Positions 25,484 to 34,975 of a stretch of DNA of 54,311 nucleotides are shown here, piece by piece. Position numbers and translations under genes: made by a program. The stretch covers positions 1-54,311 of the forward strand of contig JBIIJE010000005.1 of the NCBI GenBank assembly GCA_044234005.1, read 5' to 3'. Numbering within the stretch: the stretch's first letter is position 1; each line of letters begins with the position of its first letter. This DNA is from OLB11 sp044234005. GTDB taxonomy: Bacteria > Bacteroidota > Bacteroidia > Chitinophagales > Chitinophagaceae. The notes beneath the pieces were generated by a model, which saw only the letters and a program-made list of their open reading frames with translations, was not told where the DNA came from and did no database searches.

Positions 25484-28111
25484 ATGACCTCATCCGAAAT
25501 ACGCCAGCAGTTTTTAGACTTTTTTAAATCAAAAGGACATACCATAGTACCTTCCGCTCCCATTGTTGTAAAAAACGATCCCACCTTGATGTTTACCAAT
25601 GCAGGTATGAATCAGTTTAAAGATTACTTTCTAGGAAATCAAATGGCACCTTATAAACGTATTGCGGATACTCAAAAATGTCTTCGAGTGAGTGGTAAGC
25701 ACAATGATTTAGAAGAAGTAGGTGTTGATACATATCATCATACTATGTTTGAAATGCTAGGCAATTGGAGTTTCGGTGATTATTTTAAAGCCGAAGCTAT
25801 TGCATGGAGTTGGGAATTACTCACAGAGGTATACAAATTAGATAAAGACCGTTTATATGTTTCAGTTTTTGAAGGTGATGAAAAAGAAGGTATTCCGGCG
25901 TCAAAAATAGCTTTAGAGGAATGGCAAAAATTGGTTGACGATAAAGATCATATTGTGTATGGTAATAAGAAAGATAATTTTTGGGAAATGGGCGATACCG
26001 GTCCGTGTGGACCCTGCAGCGAAATTCATGTAGATATGCGGTCTGATGCCGAACGTGCATTGATTCCTGGTCATAAATTAGTGAATGCCGACCATCCACA
26101 GGTAATTGAAATTTGGAATAACGTATTTATACAATACAATCGAAAAAAAGACGGGTCGCTTGAAGAATTACCCGCTAAACATGTTGATACAGGCATGGGC
26201 TTTGAACGACTTGTTAGGGTAATACAAGGCAAAACTTCTAATTATGATTCTGATGTATTTACACCAACCATACAGAAAACAGAAGAAATTACTAATACGA
26301 AATATCAAAATGATGATACGAAAGAGTCAATTTCATTTCGTGTAATTGCAGATCATATTCGTGCTATTAGCTTTACCATAGCGGATGGGCAGTTACCTGC
26401 CAGTAATGGAGCTGGTTATGTAATTCGTAGAATATTGCGCAGAGCTGTTCGTTATTATTTTTCATTCTTAAACTACAAGCAACCCTTATTGCATCAATTG
26501 GTTCCATTAATTGCCAATCAATTCGCTCATGTGTTTCCAGAGTTGAAAGCACAAGAAGATTTTGTTAAAAAAGTAATTTTAGAAGAAGAGAATGGATTTT
26601 TGAGAACTTTAGATAGTGGATTAAAAAAGCTAGAAGATATTTTTAATAATTCTAACACAAAGACGCAAAGTGTAGTAGGTGCTGAAGCTTTTGAACTTTC
26701 CGATACTTATGGTTTTCCGCTAGATTTAACACAATTAATCGCTGCTGAAAAAGGATTTACGGTTGATGTGGAAGGATTTAATATTGAATTGCTAAAACAA
26801 AAAGAGAGAAGTAGAAAAGCTGCTGTAATTGATACGGACGATTGGATAGAATTAGATGCTAATGCAACATGTACTTCGAGTGCACATACCAAAACAGAAA
26901 CCATAACCAAAGTAATTAAATACCGTAAAGTTTCTGCTAAAGGAAAAACCCAATATCAAATCGTCATAGAAGAAACTCCTTTTTATGCAGAAAGTGGTGG
27001 ACAAATAGGAGATACTGGCATTTTGGTTTTCGGGCGTCAGACATCGAATATCGAACATAAAGTTACTGATACCAAGAAAGAAAATGATTTAATAGTTCAT
27101 TTTATAGATGAATTACCTGAAAATATAAGCGGCGAAGTGCTTGCGAAAATAGATGCAAGTCGTAGAAGAAAAATCACACGACATCATAGCGTAACACATT
27201 TAATGCAATCTGCTATGCGTGAAGTATTAGGTAGTCATGTCGCGCAAAAAGGAAGTCTGAATACTGAAGATAATTTGCGGTTTGACTTCTCGCATTTTGC
27301 GAAAGTAACAGATGAAGAAATTGCTAAAATAGAAACTATTGTCAATCGAAAAATACGCCAAAATATTCCAGTTGTAATTAAAGAAATGCCAAAGGACGAA
27401 GCCATGAAATTAGGGGCGATGGCATTGTTTGGTGAAAAATATGGCGACACAGTTCGTGTAGTTATTATGGACGAAAAATTTTCGATTGAACTTTGCGGCG
27501 GAACACATGTTATGAATACTGGCGAACTAAACATTTTCAAAATTATAAGCGAAAGTGCAGTAGCTGCTGGTGTTCGACGTTTTGAAGCTGTAACAGGTTG
27601 TATCGCAGAAACCTATATCATGCATCAACTAAAACAATTGAATGATATAAAAATAGAATTCAAAAATCCAAAAGATTTGTTAGGTGCTATAAAAAGTTTA
27701 CAAGACGAAAAAACAGGATTGCAAAAACAATTAGAGCGTTTAGAAGCAAAACAAATCATTGGAATAAGAAATGAATTATTGATAAAAGCAGAAACAATCA
27801 ATCAAGTGCAGTTCATTGCTAACCAAGTTGAAGTATCCAATGCAGATGCATTACGTAAATTGTGTATGGATTTGAAAAACGAAATCAAAGGGAATTATGT
27901 AATTTGTTTGACAGCGAACTTGGATGGTAAATCAAGTGTAGCTATTTCTGTTGATGATAAATCTACTTTAGATGCAGGAAAAATAATTAAAGAAAGTGTT
28001 GCACCATTAATCAAAGGTGGCGGAGGCGGAAATAAAACCTTAGCTACCGCAGGTGGGCAAGATGTAAGTAAGTTGGGTGAAGTGCTTGAGGTGGTGAAGG
28101 GTTTGATATAA
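25484..28111 (+). CDS. alaS: Alanyl-tRNA synthetase
   Basis: 875 residues, normal length. It charges tRNA-Ala and edits misacylated Ser/Gly. N-terminal class II core: FFKSKGHTIVPSAPIVVKNDPTLMFTNAGMNQFKDYFLG (motif 1-2 region). Editing-domain zinc ligands: HxxxH at 568-572 and C671/H675 in CGGTH. C-terminal oligomerisation domain ends GGGGNKTLATAGGQDVSKL, the family hallmark. It is monocistronic. Confidence 0.98.
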   Translation: MTSSEIRQQFLDFFKSKGHTIVPSAPIVVKNDPTLMFTNAGMNQFKDYFLGNQMAPYKRIADTQKCLRVSGKHNDLEEVGVDTYHHTMFEMLGNWSFGDYFKAEAIAWSWELLTEVYKLDKDRLYVSVFEGDEKEGIPASKIALEEWQKLVDDKDHIVYGNKKDNFWEMGDTGPCGPCSEIHVDMRSDAERALIPGHKLVNADHPQVIEIWNNVFIQYNRKKDGSLEELPAKHVDTGMGFERLVRVIQGKTSNYDSDVFTPTIQKTEEITNTKYQNDDTKESISFRVIADHIRAISFTIADGQLPASNGAGYVIRRILRRAVRYYFSFLNYKQPLLHQLVPLIANQFAHVFPELKAQEDFVKKVILEEENGFLRTLDSGLKKLEDIFNNSNTKTQSVVGAEAFELSDTYGFPLDLTQLIAAEKGFTVDVEGFNIELLKQKERSRKAAVIDTDDWIELDANATCTSSAHTKTETITKVIKYRKVSAKGKTQYQIVIEETPFYAESGGQIGDTGILVFGRQTSNIEHKVTDTKKENDLIVHFIDELPENISGEVLAKIDASRRRKITRHHSVTHLMQSAMREVLGSHVAQKGSLNTEDNLRFDFSHFAKVTDEEIAKIETIVNRKIRQNIPVVIKEMPKDEAMKLGAMALFGEKYGDTVRVVIMDEKFSIELCGGTHVMNTGELNIFKIISESAVAAGVRRFEAVTGCIAETYIMHQLKQLNDIKIEFKNPKDLLGAIKSLQDEKTGLQKQLERLEAKQIIGIRNELLIKAETINQVQFIANQVEVSNADALRKLCMDLKNEIKGNYVICLTANLDGKSSVAISVDDKSTLDAGKIIKESVAPLIKGGGGGNKTLATAGGQDVSKLGEVLEVVKGLI

Positions 28112-28357
28112 TTATAAGTAACACGAATACACCATTCTCTGAGTGAATTCAGAAGAAGGAAAATAAATATAGTCGTCTTAAATTTAGACGCGCACTTAGT
28201 TGGATTACGGATTAGTCTAAATATCTATTTTCCCATTCTCATCTAACTTCTTCTAGAATCTTTATTAATAACTGACTCCTCTCTATCTCAAACAAACATA
28301 AACTCAATTACTAAAACAATTATACTTTAGTGTAAAAATACTTCGTAACCAATTTGA

Positions 28358-30079
28358 ATGAATATAAATCTCAGTAACTACAAAAAAATAATTTCAGCAA
28401 GTATATTAAAAGTTGGCAAAATCTTGATGACCAAGCAAGCGATTCGTGAATTAGATGAAGAAACGAAAGGCGTATTTGTAGCTTACGTAGATGAAGGTAA
28501 TGATAGCCGAGATGTTAAATTGAGTTTTGATGCAGAAAATAATTTAATAGAACATAGCTGCGATTGTGGAAGCGAATACTTTTTTTGCGAACATAAAGCT
28601 GCAGTTTTATTGCATTTGATTGAAAATGGGAAATCGGTGAAGGCTCCCAAAGTAAAAAAAGTTAAATCCAATAAAGATTTAATACTTTTTGAGCACATAG
28701 AAAAAGAACAACTCATTGAGTGGTTACTTGAGCGATTCAACGAGGATAAACCTCTGCGTGTTATCTTCGAAAATCGTTTCTTAAACGCGAACAAAACTTT
28801 ATCTCCTCAGGAAATAACCTTGCAACTTGATATTATTACCAAATCAACTATCGGCAGAAAGAAAAAGTTAGAAGCCAGTGAAGTTAAAATTTTAGTGAAG
28901 CTTTGGTCCGAATTTGAAAAACCTTTCACAACGAAATTTTTTAATAACATTTATGATGAAAAAATGTTAATCGCATTCAACGCCCTGCTTGATTATTTCT
29001 ACGTTAAGCAAAAAAGCATTGTAAGCACTAGTACGCGTATCCATTCCTATGTTGAAAATTTCTACAATATCTTACAAAATTATTTGCTCAATATTATTGA
29101 AGAAGATGAATTCAAGCGTTGTGTAAATTACTTCTCTTTACAATATACCGACGTTAAAGTAGCTAAGTACACTCGAATGTACTATTTAGTCTTAGTAAAA
29201 GCTGCAAAGCAAGTATCAGAAGTACGTAAGACTTTGATTCAGAAAATAATTTCAGAACAATTTTTAAATAATAAAATTCATTGCACAGAACTTCACGAAG
29301 AATTGTACAAAACCATATTGAATTTACTAAGTGATTCGGATTACCTGATGGATGTAATAGACAAATTGAAACCTTTGACTCATGAAAATGATTACAATGT
29401 ATCGCTGATTCAAGGATTAATTAAGCTAAAATATAAAGATCGAGCGATTAAATATTGTCAGTCTATCATTCAATCTAATTATTATGAAGAATATAATGTG
29501 CCTTATTATGAGCTGTTAGGACAAATTTATTTGGCAAAGAATAATACGAAATTAGCTGTGCCTTATTTGAAATCTCTACTATTTTATAAACCTAATATTG
29601 AGCATTACAAAATTGTGATGAGTTCCTTTAATGAAACCAAAGATGCCACAAATTATCGTAACCGTTTATTGAATCGTTTACAAAATACCATGTATGCTAA
29701 AATCGAAATACAAGACTTTTATTTCGCCATGCTCGCCGATGAGGGAAAACATAAAAAGATGATTGAAGAATGTGGTTATAAAATACATGTAAAAATTATA
29801 CTTGACTATTTTGATATTATGCTTGAAGCTGATAGACTAGCATTCTTAAAAGCATTACTTCCAGTTCAATTTACAAGCTATTCTTATCATGGAAGTAGAA
29901 ACGAATCTCACTTAAAAGATGAACTGATTCGTAGCATTGATGATAATTTTAAACAGCAAGAAATTACACTTTTTGTGATGAGTTTTTTCAAACACGATTA
30001 TGCTAGCTATCGCCCTATTCCAGAGCTAGTTGCATACTACACAAAGTTATTTAAGATAGTTGTCGAAGTACCTCGTTAA
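28358..30079 (+). CDS. SWIM zinc-finger protein
   Basis: 573 residues, no signal peptide. The SWIM motif CxC-x6-CxH is at C68, C70, C77 and H79 (HSCDCGSEYFFCEHK). The remaining 480 residues are predicted helical repeats with TPR-like character (AIKYCQSII ... YYELLGQIYLAKNNTKLAVPYLKSLL). SWIM fingers bind DNA or protein; in bacteria they occur in SNF2 helicases and in stand-alone proteins such as this one. No helicase gene is adjacent. Its stop overlaps the purB stop on the other strand by 4 nt. Confidence 0.88.
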   Translation: MNINLSNYKKIISASILKVGKILMTKQAIRELDEETKGVFVAYVDEGNDSRDVKLSFDAENNLIEHSCDCGSEYFFCEHKAAVLLHLIENGKSVKAPKVKKVKSNKDLILFEHIEKEQLIEWLLERFNEDKPLRVIFENRFLNANKTLSPQEITLQLDIITKSTIGRKKKLEASEVKILVKLWSEFEKPFTTKFFNNIYDEKMLIAFNALLDYFYVKQKSIVSTSTRIHSYVENFYNILQNYLLNIIEEDEFKRCVNYFSLQYTDVKVAKYTRMYYLVLVKAAKQVSEVRKTLIQKIISEQFLNNKIHCTELHEELYKTILNLLSDSDYLMDVIDKLKPLTHENDYNVSLIQGLIKLKYKDRAIKYCQSIIQSNYYEEYNVPYYELLGQIYLAKNNTKLAVPYLKSLLFYKPNIEHYKIVMSSFNETKDATNYRNRLLNRLQNTMYAKIEIQDFYFAMLADEGKHKKMIEECGYKIHVKIILDYFDIMLEADRLAFLKALLPVQFTSYSYHGSRNESHLKDELIRSIDDNFKQQEITLFVMSFFKHDYASYRPIPELVAYYTKLFKIVVEVPR

Positions 30080-31410
30080 ACACCTGTATAATTATGCGGA
30101 GTAATTGCTTTGAGTTCCTTCTTGATTTTATCACTTACATTTAATTCAGCAATAAAATTATGAATGGTCGTCATATCTATTTTATTCGCACCTCTTGTCA
30201 ATGACTTTAAAGCTTCATAAGGCTTTGGATAATTTTCGCGACGCAAAATCGTCTGTATGGCCTCTGCTACCACAGCCCAATTAGTTTCTAAATCGTTATA
30301 AATTTTAGTTTCGTTCACTACGAGTTTGTTCATGCCTTTCTTCAATGAATTAAACGCAAGAATAGTATGGGCAAATGGCACACCGATATTTCGTAATACG
30401 GTAGAATCTGTAAGGTCTCGTTGCAATCTTGATATTGGAAGTTTACTCGATAAATGCTCAAACAATGCATTGGCAATACCTAAATTACCCTCAGCATTTT
30501 CAAAGTCAATTGGATTTACTTTATGTGGCATAGCCGAACTTCCAACTTCATTGGCTAAAGTCTTTTGCTTAAAATAATCCATCGATACATAAGTCCACAT
30601 ATCTCGACTAAAATCTAGTAAGATTGTATTGATTCTTTTCATCGCATCAAATTGTGCTGCCAACAAATCGTAATGCTCTATTTGGGTTGTGTATTGTTGG
30701 CGGATTAATCCCAAATGCTGAAATAAAAATTTATCTGCAAATTTCTTCCAATCCTTTTTAGGAAACGCGATTGTATGTGCATTAAAATTTCCCGTAGCAC
30801 CCCCAAACTTTCCTTTAAACGGGATGGGTTTGAGGGTTTTCAATTGTGTCTCTAATCGCTCGACAAAAACCATAATTTCTTTCCCCAGTCTTGTTGGTGA
30901 TGCAGCTTGTCCATGGGTACGAGCCAACATCGATACATCTTGCCATGCAACAGCCATAGCATTTAAATGAAGCATAATGCCTTCAAGGGTGGGCATATAT
31001 AAAGTTGTCAAGGCATCTCGCCACAACATAGGAATGGCAGTATTATTAATGTCTTGTGAGGTTAATCCAAAATGCACCCATTCACTTAATTTCTGCAATT
31101 TCAACTTTTGCAATTTCTCTTTAATAAAGTACTCAACTGCTTTTACATCATGATTTGTTACTTTCTCAGTTGCTTTAATGGTTAATGCGTCTTCTAATGA
31201 AAATTGCTGACTCATTCTTCGTAAAGACTTTTTATGAGAATCTGAAAGTTCAAACAATTTAAATTCGCTGAGCGCAATGAAATAAGCTATTTCAACCTCC
31301 ACGCGATACTTTATGAGTGCATACTCCGAAAAATATATACTTAAATCTTCTAACTGATTTCGATACCTTCCATCGATGGGAGACACCGCCATTAGGGCGT
31401 TTGCTGACAT
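30076..31410 (-). CDS. purB: Adenylosuccinate lyase
   Basis: 444 residues. It cleaves SAICAR and adenylosuccinate, releasing fumarate, in purine synthesis. The fumarase/aspartase signature is GSSAMPHKVNPIDFENAEGN, with the catalytic serine in the flexible loop; the N-terminus SPIDGRYRNQLEDLSIYFSEYALIKYRVEVE matches the E. coli-type PurB (about 456 residues). HGQAASPTRLGKE contains the conserved TxxQxAxP-like motif. It is divergent to mqnA and convergent with the SWIM gene. Confidence 0.97.
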   Translation of the reverse strand: MSANALMAVSPIDGRYRNQLEDLSIYFSEYALIKYRVEVEIAYFIALSEFKLFELSDSHKKSLRRMSQQFSLEDALTIKATEKVTNHDVKAVEYFIKEKLQKLKLQKLSEWVHFGLTSQDINNTAIPMLWRDALTTLYMPTLEGIMLHLNAMAVAWQDVSMLARTHGQAASPTRLGKEIMVFVERLETQLKTLKPIPFKGKFGGATGNFNAHTIAFPKKDWKKFADKFLFQHLGLIRQQYTTQIEHYDLLAAQFDAMKRINTILLDFSRDMWTYVSMDYFKQKTLANEVGSSAMPHKVNPIDFENAEGNLGIANALFEHLSSKLPISRLQRDLTDSTVLRNIGVPFAHTILAFNSLKKGMNKLVVNETKIYNDLETNWAVVAEAIQTILRRENYPKPYEALKSLTRGANKIDMTTIHNFIAELNVSDKIKKELKAITPHNYTGV

Positions 31411-31458
31411 TCTGTAAAATAATTAAGCTGCTAAGTTAAGCATTACGTTTCACAAGTT

Positions 31459-31466
31459 TATATTTG
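31459..31466 (+). promoter_or_regulatory. -7 box of mqnA, 9 nt before the ATG
   Basis: TATATTTG, exact match. The TTG inside it (31464) is in frame with mqnA but is part of the promoter, so the ATG at 31476 is the true start. The expected leader is only a few nucleotides. Confidence 0.6.
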
Positions 31467-31475
31467 CCAACAATT

Positions 31476-32222
31476 ATGCAAAAAAAGATTCGAGTTGGGG
31501 CGGTGAGTTACCTAAATACAAAACCGCTGATATATGGTTTTGAACAAGGATTCATGCAAAATGAAATAGAACTTACTCTTAATTACCCTTCGCAATTGAC
31601 AACGATGATGCAAAAAAATCAGTTAGATATTGCTTTGCTTCCTATTGCTTCCATTCAAAATATTCAAGACGCTCAAATCTTTAGTAATTATTGCATTGCG
31701 TCTGATGGAAAAGTAGCTTCTGTGTGTTTATTTAGTCATGTGCCCATTGACGAAGTGCAAGAAGTTTTTTTAGATTATCAATCTCGTACCAGTGTCGCTT
31801 TATTTCGATTATTGATGCGTGACTATTGGAATATCCGACCATTATTAGCAGATGCTGATACACAATATATATCGCAAATTAAAGACAAGAAAGCAGGTAT
31901 TATTATTGGAGATAGAGCCTTAAAACAACTTGATAATTTTCCTTATGTGTATGATTTGGCAGAAGCTTGGCAGCAGCACACACAATTACCTTTTGTATTT
32001 GCCACATGGGTTTCAAATACAAAATTGTCGAGAAATTTTATCGCTTCATTTAATGATGCAAATGCCTTAGGCTTGCAGCACTTATCTGACATTTCAAATA
32101 CAAATGCTCATCTAACCCCTTATGATTTGAATACCTATTACCATGAAAATATTGCCTACCAGTTAAATGACGAACGAAAAAATGGCATGCAGCTTTTTCT
32201 AAAAAGTATGGATAAGCTATAA
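31476..32222 (+). CDS. mqnA: Chorismate dehydratase MqnA (futalosine menaquinone pathway)
   Basis: 248 residues. MqnA turns chorismate into 3-enolpyruvyl-benzoate, the first step of the futalosine route to menaquinone. Opening MQKKIRVGAVSYLNTKPLIYGFEQ is diagnostic, followed by DIALLPIASI, FLDYQSRTSVALFRLLM and AGIIIGDRAL typical of this periplasmic-binding-protein fold. No other mqn gene is in the window. The ATG at 31476 is preferred to the in-frame TTG at 31464, which lies inside the -7 box. Confidence 0.93.
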   Translation: MQKKIRVGAVSYLNTKPLIYGFEQGFMQNEIELTLNYPSQLTTMMQKNQLDIALLPIASIQNIQDAQIFSNYCIASDGKVASVCLFSHVPIDEVQEVFLDYQSRTSVALFRLLMRDYWNIRPLLADADTQYISQIKDKKAGIIIGDRALKQLDNFPYVYDLAEAWQQHTQLPFVFATWVSNTKLSRNFIASFNDANALGLQHLSDISNTNAHLTPYDLNTYYHENIAYQLNDERKNGMQLFLKSMDKL

Positions 32223-32294
32223 AAAACGAGGTGTCATTTACCTAAATAAATATTAAAACAGACATCAAGGTTCAAGAATAGATATAAGATGAAC

Positions 32295-32302
32295 TATGTT
32301 TG
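32295..32302 (+). promoter_or_regulatory. -7 box before the LptF/LptG-type gene
   Basis: TATGTTTG, exact TAnnTTTG match, 19 nt before the ATG at 32322. No clear -33 element. Confidence 0.4.
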
Positions 32303-32321
32303 TAAGCATTTATAATAATGC

Positions 32322-33398
32322 ATGTTAAAGCTTCTTGACCGATATATCATCAAAAATTTTTTACTCACTTTTGTGGTGCTATTAGGTGCGTTTTCTGCAA
32401 TTGCTATCGTGATAGACCTAACTGAAAAAATAAAAGATTTCGTTAGCAGAAAAGTACCCGTGATAGAAATAGTTTATTACTTCAAAAATTTCCTTCCTTT
32501 CATACTAGCCTTACTTTTCCCTATTTTCATTTTTGTAGCAGTCATTTTTTTTACATCACGTTTAGCCAATCGTTCTGAGATAATTGCCATGCTCAATTCG
32601 GGGATGAATTTCACAAGATTCTTAAGGCCTTACGTAATTGGTGCAGGAATTATCTCAATAGTATTATTTTTTGCTAACCATTATGTCATCCCCAGAGCGA
32701 ACAAAAGTCGTTTGCAATTTGAGGAAAAATATTTGTGGGAAAGGAAATATCGCAAAGACGACAATTTTCATATGCGGATTTCACCTACTGAATATATTTA
32801 TATGCAAACCTATAATCCAGAATCTAAAACCGGATATCGTTTCAGTTATGAAAAAGTAGTGGGGACTCGAATCGTCGAAAAATTAGTTGCCGATAGATGT
32901 GAGTATGACAGCGTAAGTAAACAATGGAAACTCATGGATGTTAGAATTAGACAAAATGATAGCATTGCCGAAAAACTTGAGATTCATCCTATTTTGAAAC
33001 GAAAAATTAAATTTTCACCTAACGATCTTATCGAAAAGCGCGAAGCCAAACAAATGATGACAACTCCGCAACTAAACACTTTCATCAAAAAAGAAATGGA
33101 AAAAGGAAGTGAAAACTTAAACGAATATTTTATTGAAAAATACAGAAGAACTGCATCGCCTTTTTCAGCATTTGTATTATCAATTATTGGGGCATGCATT
33201 GCATCGCGAAAAGTAAGAGGCGGCAGTGGTATTCATTTAGCGGTAGGGCTTATGATAAGTGCTGCATATATATTTATGATGCAATTTTCTACCACATTTG
33301 CAATCAAAGGCGATTTGACTCCATTGCTTGCTGTGTGGATTCCGAATATAATATTTAGCTTTATCGCATTATATATTTATCGGATTTTTTCAAGATAA
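32322..33398 (+). CDS. LptF/LptG-family permease (YjgP/YjgQ)
   Basis: 358 residues. A subunit of the inner-membrane LPS export ABC transporter. Six membrane segments are visible, three before residue 120 and three at the end (SAFVLSIIGACIASRK, AVGLMISAAYIFM, LLAVWIPNIIFSFIALYIY), separated by the large periplasmic jellyroll domain typical of LptF/G. The start MLKLLDRYIIKNFLLTF and the SEIIAMLNSGMNFTRFLRP motif are typical. Which of the two paralogues it is cannot be told from this window. Confidence 0.9.
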   Translation: MLKLLDRYIIKNFLLTFVVLLGAFSAIAIVIDLTEKIKDFVSRKVPVIEIVYYFKNFLPFILALLFPIFIFVAVIFFTSRLANRSEIIAMLNSGMNFTRFLRPYVIGAGIISIVLFFANHYVIPRANKSRLQFEEKYLWERKYRKDDNFHMRISPTEYIYMQTYNPESKTGYRFSYEKVVGTRIVEKLVADRCEYDSVSKQWKLMDVRIRQNDSIAEKLEIHPILKRKIKFSPNDLIEKREAKQMMTTPQLNTFIKKEMEKGSENLNEYFIEKYRRTASPFSAFVLSIIGACIASRKVRGGSGIHLAVGLMISAAYIFMMQFSTTFAIKGDLTPLLAVWIPNIIFSFIALYIYRIFSR

Positions 33399-33404
33399 AT
33401 TTAT

Positions 33405-34361
33405 TTAATCCTTCACAAGCTTGCCGAGTTGCTGCACTTTACGATTATGAATGATTTGATAAGTATATAAACCACTCTTTAAAGCACTTACATCGATCTT
33501 ATTTAAAGTTTCTAAACCTGTTATTCTTTTCACTAGCCTACCATTTATATCATACAAGTAGAAGTCAAGCACCTCTTTATTCCCAACATTTAAATTTACT
33601 TGTAATGTATTCGTCATCTCTGTTGGATAGACCATAGCCACATTGGATGAATATAAATATTGACTTACTCCATTCGGAAAATTTACTGATATATCATCTA
33701 CAATGATATAAGTACCTGCAAAAGCAGTATCGCTTCCATTGCTGTTTGATGAAATATTAATTCGTAAATGTGATGGTACTATTAATGAGTCGACCCACTT
33801 CATAGGCAAAGTAATTTTCGTATAAGAGGTAAGATTATTCCACAACAAGGTATCAGCTACAGCAACCGTTAAATTATCGTCTCCTTCAACTGATACAATT
33901 TCAATCTGCGTTGAATCAGTTTGTACCACATTATTCTTAACCCACATACTTACGCTGTATGGAACATAATTTAAGGGTATTCCCCCAATATAGTTAAAAT
34001 CGAACGTTGTCTGATCTATATCCAATTTAGCAGATGATACTAATGTGGGTGTAGCTCCAGCTGGAAATGTAGTATCTATAGCTGGCTGATTTACAGTCAT
34101 TACTTTCATAGCTGTACCACTGCCACCATTACCCGGTGTTTCTTTTGCGATGCCCGGTAAGCACTGTGTGCCATTTCCAAAAAAAGTACCTGCTAATCCA
34201 AAAAGTGAATCTGTGCCACTCCAACCATTCGGTACTGGAAAGGTAGCTAACTGACCTATAACTGAAGCATTATGCCATGCTTCAAAATTAGCAATATTGG
34301 TTTGGGCGTTAATTCTTGTGAAAGCAAGTAAAAACATTAGAATAAAAAGAGTATTCTTCAT
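33405..34361 (-). CDS. Secreted protein with carbohydrate-module-like domain and T9SS sorting tail
   Basis: 318 residues. Signal peptide 1-19 (FTRINAQ). The core (NIANFEAWHNASV, FPVPNGWSGTDSLFG, YIIVDDISVNF) resembles the Bacteroidota PCMD-type putative carbohydrate-metabolism fold, a jellyroll; this is a recognition by pattern only. The last 75 residues (VAMYPTEMTNTLQVNL to QQLGKLVKD) are a T9SS type A sorting domain. Convergent to the LptF/G gene with only 6 bp between stops. Confidence 0.78.
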   Translation of the reverse strand: MKNTLFILMFLLAFTRINAQTNIANFEAWHNASVIGQLATFPVPNGWSGTDSLFGLAGTFFGNGTQCLPGIAKETPGNGGSGTAMKVMTVNQPAIDTTFPAGATPTLVSSAKLDIDQTTFDFNYIGGIPLNYVPYSVSMWVKNNVVQTDSTQIEIVSVEGDDNLTVAVADTLLWNNLTSYTKITLPMKWVDSLIVPSHLRINISSNSNGSDTAFAGTYIIVDDISVNFPNGVSQYLYSSNVAMVYPTEMTNTLQVNLNVGNKEVLDFYLYDINGRLVKRITGLETLNKIDVSALKSGLYTYQIIHNRKVQQLGKLVKD

Positions 34362-34378
34362 AAAATCAATGGATTAAG

Positions 34379-34852
34379 TTAAGTATTTAAATTTTTCAAA
34401 CAAGCTTGTATAGCTTCAAAGTTAGGTAAATCACCAGCGCTTTCCAAAACCTCAGCATATTGCACAGTCCCTTCTTTGTCGATTACAAATGCCGAACGTT
34501 TAGCCACACCCATCATATCAAACACAAATGTGTCATACAATGCACCATAAGCCTTCGCTGTTTCTTTATTAAAATCTGATAACAAATCAAATTCTAAGTT
34601 GTTATCCTTTTTAAATTTATCTAACGTGAATAATGAATCAACTGAAATTGCTAAAACTTCAGCATTTAATGAATTGTAAACTGCCATTGAATCGCGCATG
34701 CTACATAGCTCATTGGTGCAAACACCTGTAAAAGCCAATGGGAAAAATAAAAGCACAACATTCTTTCCTTTGAAATCATTTAATGAGACTTTGTTCTTTT
34801 CTGTATTGTGTAATGTAAATTCAGGCGCTAGTTGACCTACTATAATACTCAT
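34379..34852 (-). CDS. Peroxiredoxin (AhpC/TSA family)
   Basis: 157 residues. Thiol peroxidase with the peroxidatic Cys in PLAFTGVCTNELCSMRD (first Cys about residue 47, second Cys 5 residues later). The layout VGQLAPEFTLHNTEKNKVSLNDFKGKNVVLLFFP is standard. It resembles the AhpE/1-Cys-like group; a distal resolving Cys is in IQACLKN near the C-terminus. I place the start at the ATG 34850-34852, because a perfect promoter lies between it and the more upstream ATG. Confidence 0.92.
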   Translation of the reverse strand: MSIIVGQLAPEFTLHNTEKNKVSLNDFKGKNVVLLFFPLAFTGVCTNELCSMRDSMAVYNSLNAEVLAISVDSLFTLDKFKKDNNLEFDLLSDFNKETAKAYGALYDTFVFDMMGVAKRSAFVIDKEGTVQYAEVLESAGDLPNFEAIQACLKNLNT

Positions 34853-34869
34853 TATATTTAAATTTTGCT

Positions 34870-34900
34870 CAAATGTAAGATAGAAGCGACAATTGCCAAA
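34870..34900 (-). promoter_or_regulatory. Consensus Bacteroidota promoter of the peroxiredoxin gene
   Basis: On the minus strand TTTG (34897-34900), 19 bp, then TACATTTG (34870-34877): an exact match to TTTG-N19-TAnnTTTG. The ATG is 17 nt downstream. It is the best promoter in the window. Confidence 0.8.
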
Positions 34901-34975
34901 AATATTCACACATTAATACCATGCCCTTTTATTTGATAGAGAATGCTTTATTATTGTAAAAAATAAGCTACTACC

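Noticed and set aside
34853..34909. Upstream start for the peroxiredoxin
   Set aside because: A perfect promoter (34870-34900) lies within that stretch, so it cannot be translated from this promoter; family proteins begin at the chosen ATG.
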